Shown: piece by piece, positions 1-7,308 of the stretch
How positions within the stretch are numbered: position 1 is the stretch's first letter
How the letters are laid out: each line of letters starts with the position of its first letter
NCBI GenBank assembly: GCA_017614345.1
Contig: JAGACB010000237.1
Coordinates: forward strand, 1-34,549
DNA: 34,549 nucleotides
Origin: Lachnospiraceae bacterium
GTDB lineage: Bacteria; Bacillota; Clostridia; Lachnospirales; Lachnospiraceae
Reading direction: 5' to 3'
Program-made: the position numbers and the translations under genes
Notes under the pieces: model-generated
Seen by the model: the letters and a program-made list of their open reading frames with translations, nothing else
Told to the model about the DNA's origin: nothing
Databases searched by the model: none

Positions 1-782
1 TTCAGACGCTCCTCAAACTCGCCGCGGTACGTGGCACCGGCCACCAGAGCGCCCATATCCAGGGCAAAGATGGTCTTATCCTTCAAAGAATCCGGCACAT
101 CCTTCCGGACGATCCGCTGTGCAAGGCCTTCGATGGCTGCGGTTTTACCGACGCCGGGCTCACCGATCAGCACCGGATTGTTCTTTGTTTTACGGGACAG
201 GATCCGGATGATGTTCCGGATCTCCTCATCACGGCCGATGACGGGATCCAGCTTCTGCTCCCTGGCCTTCTCCACCAGGTCCGTGCCGTACTTCTCCAGT
301 GCATCATAGGTAGCCTCGGGATTATCCGTCACCACGGTACGGTTGCCGCGGACATCCTTCAGGGCACCCAAAAAAGCGTCACGGGTAATGCCGTTCTGGG
401 TGAAAATGCGCTTCACCTCAGCGTTCGGCTTTGCGATCATGGCAAGAATGAGATGTTCAACAGAGACATATTCATCTCCCATCTTCTTTGCTTCATCCTC
501 TGCATTCAGCAGAACCTGATTGAGTGCATTGCTCAGATACAACTGTCCTGAGGATCCGGAAACCTTGGGTCGTTTGTTTAAGGCCTGCTCGGTCATTTCC
601 CCCACGATCCGGCTGTCTGCTCCCATTTTTTGGAGGAGCTTTTTAAACAGGCTGTCCTCCTGATCCAGAAGGGCCTTCAGAAGATGCTCCTGATCGATCT
701 CCTGATTGCCGAATTCATAGGCGATCTTCTCGCAGTTCTGTACTGCTTCCAGAGATTTCTGTGTAAATTTCTGAATGTTCAT
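1..782 (-). CDS. clpB: ATP-dependent chaperone ClpB, N-terminal part (cut by window edge)
   Basis: ClpB is a cytoplasmic hexameric AAA+ disaggregase that works with DnaK. About 260 N-terminal residues are visible; the rest lies beyond the left edge. The start reads [13 protein letters not shown], followed by the double Clp_N repeat (roughly residues 1-145, including the [10 protein letters not shown] and [12 protein letters not shown] segments). The NBD1 entry follows with [11 protein letters not shown] and a Walker A GEPGVGKT near residue 205, and the text ends at a [12 protein letters not shown] pore-side motif. The ATG at 782-780 is preceded by a strong AAAGGAGGGG site. The family is usually about 860 residues. 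ClpC is the main alternative, but the N-terminal sequence and the single-gene context with no mcsAB or ctsR nearby favour ClpB. I see no CIRCE or CtsR box in front of it. Confidence 0.93.
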   Translation of the reverse strand, partial: MNIQKFTQKSLEAVQNCEKIAYEFGNQEIDQEHLLKALLDQEDSLFKKLLQKMGADSRIVGEMTEQALNKRPKVSGSSGQLYLSNALNQVLLNAEDEAKKMGDEYVSVEHLILAMIAKPNAEVKRIFTQNGITRDAFLGALKDVRGNRTVVTDNPEATYDALEKYGTDLVEKAREQKLDPVIGRDEEIRNIIRILSRKTKNNPVLIGEPGVGKTAAIEGLAQRIVRKDVPDSLKDKTIFALDMGALVAGATYRGEFEERL

Positions 783-812
783 AGGATCCCCTCCTTTTAT
801 TTGTTCTATATC

Positions 813-841
813 AAATATAACAGGTTTTTGAAATTTGTAAA
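813..841 (-). promoter_or_regulatory. Candidate sigma-A promoter of clpB
   Basis: On the minus strand, TTTACA (836-841) is separated by 17 bases from ATATTT (813-818), which lies in an AT-rich stretch about 30 bases upstream of the clpB start. The -10 is poor; a register shifted by one base gives TATTTG. No heat-shock operator is recognisable. Confidence 0.4.
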
Positions 842-881
842 GACCTTTTTTTATTTTTTTTCGTAATCCGGCCGATCCGGC

Positions 882-910
882 TTGAGAATCTGTTCGTTCT
901 ATGCTAAAAT
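882..910 (+). promoter_or_regulatory. Sigma-A promoter with extended -10 for the membrane-protein gene at 1035
   Basis: TTGAGA (882-887), a 17-base spacer and TAAAAT (905-910), with TG one base before the -10 (extended -10). The predicted start near 917 leaves a leader of about 118 bases, which holds the CCGG/GATCAT repeats. Confidence 0.6.
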
Positions 911-951
911 ATAGGCTCCGGGTTTATGGCCTGAATTCATATCCCGGTATT

Positions 952-1014
952 CCGGTGATCATGATCCGACCGGATCATTGCCCGGAGAGTCCGGCGATCA
1001 TTGTCCGGATCATT
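952..1014 (+). repeat. Four degenerate direct repeats in the leader of the gene at 1035
   Basis: CCGG followed by GATCAT or ATCATTG recurs at 952-962, 970-980, 991-1003 and 1005-1014, with parts also in inverted orientation (GATCATGATC at 957-966). The block lies between the predicted transcription start and the ribosome-binding site. It may bind a regulator or form alternative hairpins; no known element is recognised. Confidence 0.5.
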
Positions 1015-1034
1015 CTGACAGGAGGTAGCTGAAG

Positions 1035-2222
1035 ATGCAGGATCAATCACGTTCGGTTCTCGAATACATCCGCAGATGCTCGGTAAAGAAGATCTTCTTT
1101 CCGGTGGGCATCTGTATTCTGGTTGTCCTGATCCTGTTCATGCTGCCGTTTTTCCAGCAGATCTCTCCCATCACCATCGAGAACGGAAAGGCTCTGGCGG
1201 AGCATTTTGAGGCCGGTGATTATTTTGTGACGGAACAGACCGACATGCTGTACTACACCGGAATGGACTACTACCGGAACTCCCGGCTGGCAGGCCACCT
1301 CTACTATCACCTGAACGAAGATGCAACGCTTCTTACCTTTTATATCCTGCCCACCACCATGGGCAGCAATGCGGAAGAGACCGTTAAGGATCTGAAGGTC
1401 ACCGGGCGACTCATCTCCCTTCAGGAGCAGCAGCTGGATCCTTCCTATACCGGCAGACGCCAGATCGGTTTCCTCAGGTTGTTCGGAAAAAAGAACCCTT
1501 CAGCGAACGGTTCTCCTTCCAGCTCCCTGGAAAATACCACCTCCTACTCAAGAGTCATTGAAGATCTGGCAGCCAGGACCGGCTACACCAGATATGCCCT
1601 GAACAACATCTCCAGTCCCATAGCCATCAGCACGGTGGACTACTACTCCAGACTGGATCAGCTCTATTATGTGACCCTCGGAATTCTGTTTCTGGCAGCT
1701 CTCATCACCGCCATCCGGCATCTGATGATCATCATTGCTCCCAGGTGCTCTGCAGCAGCCCTCCGTCTCTATCAGTACGGACATCCTTCTCAGATCCTGA
1801 AGGAGGTGGATGAACAGATCCGCCACCAATGCCTGATCCAGACCAAGGACATGGTCCTGACCACCGACTACCTGGTGGAATTCTCCGAAGACATCAGCGC
1901 CATCATCCCTCTGTCGGAAGTCCTCTGGACCTACGAGCACGCCACCTTATGGCAGTCTCCTCTGGTCCGCTACAAAAAGCGTCTCACCTATACGTTGCAT
2001 ATCACCATGGAAAATGGTGAGATCTACGTCTTCAATCACAAATGGAAGGAAGATGTGGACCTGATCCTCCGGGAACTCTCGGACAGCCATCCGAACTTCT
2101 TCATCGGCTACTCCGATGCCCATCTGGAAATGGTAAAGCACATCCTGCAGGAACGTCGCCAGGAGAAGATCTCTCTTTTTATCGATCATTTCCTTCCCTT
2201 CCTCTCACGCAGAGAGGCGTAA
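1035..2222 (+). CDS. Two-TM membrane protein with a C-terminal PH-like cytoplasmic region, function unknown
   Basis: A 395-residue protein that I do not recognise as a named gene. A basic N-terminus is followed by a hydrophobic segment at about 21-40 and a second at about 210-232. The roughly 170 residues between them are probably outside the membrane. The C-terminal 160 residues are probably cytoplasmic and alternate strands in a pleckstrin-homology-like way (MVLTTDYLVEF, IIPLSEVLWTYEH, LTYTLHITMENGEIYVF), ending in a helix. Such proteins are common as uncharacterised genes in Lachnospiraceae. The ATG sits behind AGGAGGTAGCTGAAG. It is a single-gene unit with its own promoter, facing away from clpB and ending at a shared convergent terminator. 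Confidence 0.85.
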   Translation: MQDQSRSVLEYIRRCSVKKIFFPVGICILVVLILFMLPFFQQISPITIENGKALAEHFEAGDYFVTEQTDMLYYTGMDYYRNSRLAGHLYYHLNEDATLLTFYILPTTMGSNAEETVKDLKVTGRLISLQEQQLDPSYTGRRQIGFLRLFGKKNPSANGSPSSSLENTTSYSRVIEDLAARTGYTRYALNNISSPIAISTVDYYSRLDQLYYVTLGILFLAALITAIRHLMIIIAPRCSAAALRLYQYGHPSQILKEVDEQIRHQCLIQTKDMVLTTDYLVEFSEDISAIIPLSEVLWTYEHATLWQSPLVRYKKRLTYTLHITMENGEIYVFNHKWKEDVDLILRELSDSHPNFFIGYSDAHLEMVKHILQERRQEKISLFIDHFLPFLSRREA

Positions 2223-2230
2223 TATCTGAC

Positions 2231-2263
2231 AAAAAAACAGAGCCGGCACTTTTGTGCCGGCTC
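2231..2263. terminator. Bidirectional intrinsic terminator between convergent genes
   Basis: A perfect 10-bp stem (GAGCCGGCAC / GTGCCGGCTC, 2240-2263) with a TTTT loop. On the minus strand it runs into seven T residues (2231-2237), a textbook stop for the leftward gene ending at 2351. On the plus strand the tail is weaker. Confidence 0.85.
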
Positions 2264-2319
2264 ATTTCATTTACTCTATTCGATCATATCAGGATCAAAA
2301 TTCCATGCGTATGTTTCCG

Positions 2320-2360
2320 CTTAACCTTACGCTTCGTTTTCTGCTTAACCTTACGCTTCG
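2320..2360 (-). repeat. 24-base tandem unit spanning the end of the acidic-tail gene
   Basis: CTTAACCTTACGCTTCG occurs at 2320-2336 and 2344-2360, a period of 24 bases (8 codons). Read leftward, each copy places TAA-GGT-TAA inside a run of Glu/Thr/Ala/Asn codons. The first copy supplies the stop codon of the gene at 2351-2662. Confidence 0.7.
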
Positions 2361-2662
2361 GTTTCCGTTTCAGCTTCCTCTTCGACTTCTGTCTCAGTTT
2401 CCGCTTCCGCTTCATTCTCCGCTTCCGTCTTCGGACCTTCCGATCCGTCATTCTTTCCGGCAGAAACGATCTGATAAGCCATCTGCATGGCGTAGATCAA
2501 AACGGGGACCACAATGGTCATTCCCACGCTGGCGATCACAAACTTCAGCGCATGTTCACTGCCGGATAATGCAAAGACCAGAGTTACAAGGTACATGGAG
2601 ACCAGGAGAATGATCCCGATCCAGGCCAGGATCCTTTTAAACTTTGGATTCTTGGGAGCCAT
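2351..2662 (-). CDS. Small two-TM membrane protein with an acidic Glu/Thr/Ala tail
   Basis: A 103-residue protein, not recognised. It starts with a basic MAPKNPKFKR, then two hydrophobic segments at about 10-31 and 41-65, then a low-complexity tail of Glu, Ala and Thr from about residue 75 to the end. The start codon lies one base downstream of the stop of the PfoR-like gene, and its GGAGGTATAAG ribosome site is inside the end of that gene. The two are therefore almost certainly one operon and probably act together in the membrane. The tail is built from near-repetitive codons, and the current stop lies in a 24-base tandem unit, so tail length may vary between strains. Confidence 0.75.
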   Translation of the reverse strand: MAPKNPKFKRILAWIGIILLVSMYLVTLVFALSGSEHALKFVIASVGMTIVVPVLIYAMQMAYQIVSAGKNDGSEGPKTEAENEAEAETETEVEEEAETETEA

Positions 2663-2663
2663 C

Positions 2664-3815
2664 TTATACCTCCAGTTTCATATCTCCGTCCTTGATCCAC
2701 TTCATTTTTCTCATGAACTCGGAGATTCCGAGAGAGATCACTCCGGGAAGGATCACACACATCAGGACAATTTCAATGGCAGCAACAACAGGGCTGATGC
2801 CTGCTGCGGTCATGTTCTGATACATGATCCAGGGACCTACCATACCGCAGGTACCCATTCCGGCACCTACTGCTTCACTTGTCAGTCCCAGAACACAGGT
2901 GGAGATGGGGCCTAAAATGGCACTGGTCAGGATTGCGGGAACCCAGATCACAGGCTTTCTGACAATATTACTCATCTGCAGCATGGAGGTTCCGATACCC
3001 TGAGAAAGAAGACCGGAAAAACCGTTTTCCCTAAAGGATGCCACCGCAAAACCTACCATGTTTGCGCAACAACCCACGGTTGCAGCACCTGCGGCAATGC
3101 CGCTCATCTGAAGTGAAATACAGATTGCAGCGGAACTGATGGGAAGGGTCAGTGCCATACCGGTCAGGGTGGAAACCACGATACCGGCAACAAACGGAAC
3201 CTGATCGGTTCCCCAACTGATCGCACCGCCGATCCAAGCCATAACCTTCGCAACGCCGGGACCCACAAGGACGCCCACGATACCGCCTGCAAGGATAGAA
3301 GAAGAAGGAACCAGAAGGATATCCAGCTTCGTCTTTCCGGCAACCAGACCTGCGATCTCAGCTGCCACAAGTGCGGCGATAAATGCTCCTACAGGCTCTC
3401 CGACTCCTGCTAAGGACATCAGAGATCCGTCCATGATCGTTCTCGCGATAATGGCGGAGGCATATGCTCCGATCATACCTGCCACACCGGAGGATACGAT
3501 CCCGAGCTGATTTCTCTTAAAGTTTGCTGCGACACCGACACCGATGCCGAAGCCCATCATTTTCTTGGCTACCGTAGCCAAAAGTACAAGTAAAGGTCCT
3601 ACCGTGTTATCGGGAATCATCTTTCCGATCTGTTCAAGGATAGTTCCGATCAGGAGCGTTGCAAAAAGGCCCAACGCCATCCCGTTCATTCCGTCCACAA
3701 AAATGTGGTGAAAAACTTTTCCGAGAAGGGATGACTCTTTGGCGGGAGCCGAAGATGCGCCCTTCTTTGCGGAAGTGGTACTCTTACTGCTGCTGCTTTT
3801 TTTACTGTTTGACAT
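2664..3815 (-). CDS. PfoR-like membrane protein, PTS EIIC-type (PTS_EIIC_2 family)
   Basis: A polytopic membrane protein of about 383 residues from the PTS_EIIC_2 family. The family includes Clostridium perfringens PfoR, described as a perfringolysin regulator, and many proteins annotated as sugar-PTS IIC. There is no EIIA or EIIB domain and no PTS gene nearby, so sugar transport is unproven. A Ser/Lys/Ala-rich N-terminal tail (SNSKKSSSSKSTTSAKK) precedes many Gly-rich hydrophobic helices. Start choice: an upstream ATG at 3893 has no ribosome site and lies in the predicted early transcript, whereas the ATG at 3815 has AGGAACGGACAGTC in front. The gene is the first of a two-gene operon with the small acidic-tail protein. 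Confidence 0.8.
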   Translation of the reverse strand: MSNSKKSSSSKSTTSAKKGASSAPAKESSLLGKVFHHIFVDGMNGMALGLFATLLIGTILEQIGKMIPDNTVGPLLVLLATVAKKMMGFGIGVGVAANFKRNQLGIVSSGVAGMIGAYASAIIARTIMDGSLMSLAGVGEPVGAFIAALVAAEIAGLVAGKTKLDILLVPSSSILAGGIVGVLVGPGVAKVMAWIGGAISWGTDQVPFVAGIVVSTLTGMALTLPISSAAICISLQMSGIAAGAATVGCCANMVGFAVASFRENGFSGLLSQGIGTSMLQMSNIVRKPVIWVPAILTSAILGPISTCVLGLTSEAVGAGMGTCGMVGPWIMYQNMTAAGISPVVAAIEIVLMCVILPGVISLGISEFMRKMKWIKDGDMKLEV

Positions 3816-3905
3816 GACTGTCCGTTCCTGTTCCTTTCTTTTCGGGCAGCTTGCAGACCGAAAGACTGCAAGCGTTACCTCTTTCTTGGCCATACGGTCT
3901 GTATT

Positions 3906-3945
3906 TTTATATCACAGTCAAGTTCCGTTGTCTATACCCGACAAC
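3906..3945 (-). promoter_or_regulatory. Promoter of the PfoR-like operon with an overlapping inverted repeat (candidate operator)
   Basis: On the minus strand TAGACA (3929-3934), a 17-base spacer and TATAAA (3906-3911). A 6-bp inverted repeat, GTTGTC (3927-3932) and GACAAC (3940-3945) with a 7-base centre, covers the -35. This is the usual placement of a repressor operator. It could also serve as a weak hairpin at the end of the kinase gene, which stops at 3959, but no T-run follows it. Confidence 0.6.
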
Positions 3946-3958
3946 ATTTTTTTTATTC

Positions 3959-5242
3959 TCACGCCTGTTCCATGTCAACGATCTCAACAACTGCAGTGGG
4001 AGTATCCTTGGGGATCACATCGTCAAGAAGATGATTCTCGGAAATGTAGACCAGAGCAGTGCCCAGGGCGATCACAACAATGGCTGCAACCAGCACACCG
4101 ATGATCACATTATCCTTTTCCTTCTTTCTTCTTCTCCGGATCCGCTTCTTTTCCTTGCCTTCTTCAGCAGCTTCCTGAGCGGCAGCTTCTGCTTCGGCCA
4201 GCTCCGGGATCACCGCTTTCGCTTCAGCGGCTTCCTTCTGATACTCGGGAATATCTTCCTCCATCTTGTAGGTGCCCTTTTCAAGCGCCTGAAGAGCACT
4301 GCGGAGTTCATCCGCACTCTGATAACGATCCTGAGGGGCAAATGCACACGCACGCTGAAGGATATGCGCCAGTTCGGGACTGCATCCTGCAGGAGCGGGG
4401 ATCGCTTCTCCGGCAAATCTCCGGTTTAATGCGTCCTTCTTCTGTGCAAAGGAAAGGTTGGCTACATCCGCATCCTGGAAAGGAAGCTTGCCCTTGTTGA
4501 TCCCGCGGTACATTACAAGACCCAGAGAATACAGGTCGGAAGAGGGATCCGTAGGCTCGTTCTTAAAGGCTTCCGGAGACAGGAAGGTGGTTACCTTCTT
4601 CTTGGTAAATGCATTTGCCAGCATATCCATTGCACCGGAAAGCGCATAGTCTCCGAGCTGGAAATTACCCTTATCATCTACAAAGATATTTTCCGGCTTC
4701 AGATTATTATGAAGGGATCTGCAGCTCTCGCAGATCTCCAGTGCATTGGCAATGTCGATACCCATACGGATCACATCACTCTCGGTCATGGCACCGCCCT
4801 TGTATGCACTGTTCAGGGGAGTCAGGTATTCCATCTGGATCAGAAGGTAATATCCGAGAGACATTCCTTCGGATTTTGACAGAAGCTCCGTGGTGGAATC
4901 AACAACCGGAACCGCTGCATCCTTCTTGTTGATAAAACGATATTCCTCGACACTGACCATGTTCCTATGATACCGGAAGGGCTCTAACAGCTTCATCTTG
5001 GAACGATATTCATTGATCGCTTCCTGAAGGAACTTCTGAACGGAGCTGTCGGAACCGTGCTGCTTACGGATGAGTTCCTCTTCTGCAGCAGTCTTGGGGA
5101 ATGCGATCACCTTGATCGCACCCTCCACTACGGAGCCGGAGACATTCTTCTCCACCCGGTAGGTGACACCGTAAATACCTTCGGAAAACTTTTCTCTTAC
5201 CTTCCACTCAGGCCATACGCCATTAATGATGGATTCATACAT
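3959..5242 (-). CDS. Membrane-anchored Ser/Thr kinase homologue, probable pseudokinase
   Basis: A 427-residue protein with a PknB-type kinase fold at about 12-320, an Ala/Glu-rich linker, a very basic stretch (KKRIRRRRKKEK, about 365-376), one TM helix at about 379-401 and a short outer tail. The ATP-site features are present: a Gly-loop-like EGIYGVTYRV (21-30), Lys44 in GAIKVI and an APE-like SPEA near 222. The catalytic loop reads HNNLKPEN (178-185): the proton-accepting Asp of HRD is Asn180, although Lys182 and Asn185 remain. DFG is DYA at 198-200. The codons are CAT-AAT-AAT, read directly. PASTA repeats of the PrkC type are absent, and no PP2C phosphatase is near. It may bind ATP and signal without phosphotransfer. 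The start has an AGGGGGA site. Confidence 0.85.
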   Translation of the reverse strand: MYESIINGVWPEWKVREKFSEGIYGVTYRVEKNVSGSVVEGAIKVIAFPKTAAEEELIRKQHGSDSSVQKFLQEAINEYRSKMKLLEPFRYHRNMVSVEEYRFINKKDAAVPVVDSTTELLSKSEGMSLGYYLLIQMEYLTPLNSAYKGGAMTESDVIRMGIDIANALEICESCRSLHNNLKPENIFVDDKGNFQLGDYALSGAMDMLANAFTKKKVTTFLSPEAFKNEPTDPSSDLYSLGLVMYRGINKGKLPFQDADVANLSFAQKKDALNRRFAGEAIPAPAGCSPELAHILQRACAFAPQDRYQSADELRSALQALEKGTYKMEEDIPEYQKEAAEAKAVIPELAEAEAAAQEAAEEGKEKKRIRRRRKKEKDNVIIGVLVAAIVVIALGTALVYISENHLLDDVIPKDTPTAVVEIVDMEQA

Positions 5243-5261
5243 AGGTTCTTCCCCCTATTCT

Positions 5262-5299
5262 CAAAACAAAAGGTCTCAGCAAGTTATCGTTCTGAGACC
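5262..5299 (-). terminator. Intrinsic terminator after the carbohydrate-binding protein gene
   Basis: An 8-bp stem GGTCTCAG (5272-5279) / CTGAGACC (5292-5299) with a 12-base loop. On the minus strand it is followed by TTTTGTTTTG (5262-5271). It lies only about 20 bases upstream of the kinase start. Either the kinase is transcribed by read-through or its promoter overlaps this hairpin; I do not see a convincing promoter. Confidence 0.75.
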
Positions 5300-5348
5300 T
5301 TTTGAAATTATTACTCTTTAGTTCAGTTACTCAAATCGGATATCTGTA

Positions 5349-6041
5349 TTACTTTGATAATTTAGATACACGGAAATTATCTACATACAGATCTTCAAGT
5401 CTCTCTGCTTCCACATATACATGAACATTGGTTGCATCATCGGGAAGTGTGTAAGTTCCGGTAAGTTCGATCCATGTATCATGCTCTACCTTGATCATAC
5501 CCATCTGAGGCCACTTGGTCGATCCTTCGGAATCAAACTCAAGAGTGATCTCAAGTACATCGAACTCAAGAGACTTCGCCTCAGGATCCTCCGGATCCAC
5601 TACATCGGAGAACTTCACCATAGCACTGGCTTCGATCGTATCTCCTCCAACAAGCTTACCCTGTGAATCCCACAGAGCACCATGCCAGTACTCGGTTCTG
5701 TTGTGGCAGCTGAGGCAATGTTCACTGTTGTATCCGCCTTCCACAACCTCTACAGTCTCGGATCCTCTCTGTCTGAATCCTACAACATCACCTTCGAAAT
5801 CTTCGTAGATCACTTCGACCATCTTCGGTGCTTCTGTAGTTGTCTCTTCCGGCTCTGTTTCCTTCGGTGCCTTTGTCGACTCCTTTGTCGGCTCTTCGGA
5901 TGCTTCCTGAGTCTTCTCAGGTTTCTTATCCGGCTCCTTGTTCTTGCCGGTCAGTTTGATCACACCGACAACTGCAACACCCACCAAAAGGATTCCGACT
6001 AATGCGAAAAGAGCGATTGTAAGTTTGTTTATTTTTCCCAT
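5349..6041 (-). CDS. Membrane-anchored carbohydrate-binding protein, CBM4/9/22-like domain
   Basis: A 230-residue protein: a short basic N-terminus, one TM helix at about 8-29, a Lys/Pro/Glu/Thr-rich spacer (31-73) and one beta-sandwich domain (about 75-228). The domain has the pattern of xylan-binding-type modules: an opening DFEGDVVGFRQRG, then HNRTEYWHGALWD, a WIELTGTYTLP strand and a closing DLYVDNFRVSK. No catalytic domain is attached, so it probably displays a glycan-binding module on the cell surface. An ATG at 6137 lies upstream of the predicted transcription start and is rejected; the ATG at 6041 has a modest AGGTG site. A true ligand cannot be assigned from sequence. It is its own transcription unit, between a clear promoter and a terminator. 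Confidence 0.78.
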   Translation of the reverse strand: MGKINKLTIALFALVGILLVGVAVVGVIKLTGKNKEPDKKPEKTQEASEEPTKESTKAPKETEPEETTTEAPKMVEVIYEDFEGDVVGFRQRGSETVEVVEGGYNSEHCLSCHNRTEYWHGALWDSQGKLVGGDTIEASAMVKFSDVVDPEDPEAKSLEFDVLEITLEFDSEGSTKWPQMGMIKVEHDTWIELTGTYTLPDDATNVHVYVEAERLEDLYVDNFRVSKLSK

Positions 6042-6101
6042 ATCTGCACCTATCCTATGATAATATTTTTGGTGTTTAGGTCCTCCCACACCACTAAGGA
6101 G

Positions 6102-6130
6102 ATTATATGACAAAAACTTCCATTTAGCAA
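6102..6130 (-). promoter_or_regulatory. Sigma-A promoter of the carbohydrate-binding protein gene
   Basis: On the minus strand TTGCTA (6125-6130), a 17-base spacer and a perfect TATAAT (6102-6107). The leader is about 55 bases. Confidence 0.7.
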
Positions 6131-6348
6131 CCCACAAACTGACGAATTTTATAAAAGTTTCAGACCTTTTTCGTTTTGTTTGAATTTATTTCTTCAGAGA
6201 ATTCACCTGCTGATCCCGGGCCTGTCAAAAATCAGGGAAATGAGCATGATCATCCCGACTTTTCAACCACAAAAAGCATTAAAACCATCCCTAATGATCC
6301 TTAAAAACAGTTCTGATTCGTCTTTAAAAAACTGTCCGGTAAACTCTT
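6131..6348. other. Intergenic region without a recognised gene
   Basis: AT-rich spacer between the AEC transporter gene (ends 6349) and the promoter of the carbohydrate-binding protein gene. Two short AAAACAGTT-like words flank a weak CAGTT/AACTG pairing near 6307-6333, but there is no convincing terminator. A 70-codon rightward reading frame starting at 6180 has no ribosome site and looks accidental. Confidence 0.5.
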
Positions 6349-7308
6349 TTAAATCAGTCCTGCGGACCGAAGCAGCCATATCCATATTGTAAGAGTGACG
6401 GAGGAAAACATGGTGGTCAGAACGATCACATTTGAGGTCAGCACTTCGTCATTTCCCATACTTCGTGCCATGACATAGCAGCTCACCGTGGTAGGGGATG
6501 CCAGCATGATCAGAACCGCCACCATCTCACTGGGAGCAAAGCCCAGAAGATAAGCAAAAGGAAGAAAGACTGCCGGCAGGATCATCAGCTTGATCACGGC
6601 CGCAACTGCAGAGAGCCCCAATTTGGACTTTGCCGCCTTCCACTCAAAGCCTCCGCCTATGGCGATCAGCGCAACGGGAGTCGCCGTCTGAGCCGTAAGC
6701 CCGATAAACTTCTGACCGATCACGGGCATGGTCACGGGAAGCGCCGCAAAGATCATTCCCACAAAGATCCCGATGATGATGGGGTTGGTCACGATCCCCT
6801 TCAGGGATTTCAAGACCACCTTCCCGAAGCTTTCCTTCTGTTTCTCCTCTCCTGCCGCCGAAAAAGTCAGGATGATCACGGACAGGATGTTAAAAAGAGG
6901 CACCGCCGAAACGATCATGAGGGGAGCCATCCCTGCAGAGCCGCAGATATTTTCCACAAAGGCAACACCCAGGATAGCCGCACTGGACCTGGCTCCCGCC
7001 TGGGCAAATGCTCCCACACTGTGCTTGTCTTTGATAAAAAGCGCCGCAATGAGCCAGAGCCCCAGGAACATCAGCACCGTCACGATCATACAGTACAGAA
7101 TGAACTTTGCCGTCACATCCTGCATCAGATCGGAAAATGCGATCTCCTTAAAAAGCATCACCGGAAGAGCCACCCGGAACACATACCGGTTGGCCACCTT
7201 CACAAACTCATCATTGATGATCCCGATCTTCTTCAGGACACCGCCCAACAGGATCATCAGGAAAATGGGCATGGTGGCATTTAAGCTGAAGAGAAAATGC
7301 TCGCCCAT
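6349..7308 (-). CDS. AEC-family transporter (auxin efflux carrier / malate permease type)
   Basis: A 319-residue integral membrane protein with about ten hydrophobic helices. It has the family features: an N-terminal PIFLMILLGGVLKKIGII segment, a central soluble loop after the fifth helix (EEKQKESFGKVV), and a second half resembling the first (KGIVTNPIIIGIFVGMIF; LASPTTVSCYVMARSMG near the C-terminus). Members export or exchange organic anions; the substrate is not readable. The start ATG at 7308-7306 shares its A with the TGA stop of the lipid-kinase gene (TGATG), so the two are translationally coupled. A GTG one codon earlier is possible. The pairing with a lipid kinase is probably operon housekeeping and not a shared pathway. 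Confidence 0.88.
   Translation of the reverse strand: MGEHFLFSLNATMPIFLMILLGGVLKKIGIINDEFVKVANRYVFRVALPVMLFKEIAFSDLMQDVTAKFILYCMIVTVLMFLGLWLIAALFIKDKHSVGAFAQAGARSSAAILGVAFVENICGSAGMAPLMIVSAVPLFNILSVIILTFSAAGEEKQKESFGKVVLKSLKGIVTNPIIIGIFVGMIFAALPVTMPVIGQKFIGLTAQTATPVALIAIGGGFEWKAAKSKLGLSAVAAVIKLMILPAVFLPFAYLLGFAPSEMVAVLIMLASPTTVSCYVMARSMGNDEVLTSNVIVLTTMFSSVTLTIWIWLLRSAGLI

Noticed and set aside
5689..5721. CLSCH in the carbohydrate-binding protein, matching the c-type haem motif CxxCH
   Set aside because: It falls inside a beta-strand of a CBM-like sandwich at the position usually occupied by a SNRT-type segment. No cytochrome context or second haem ligand is seen.
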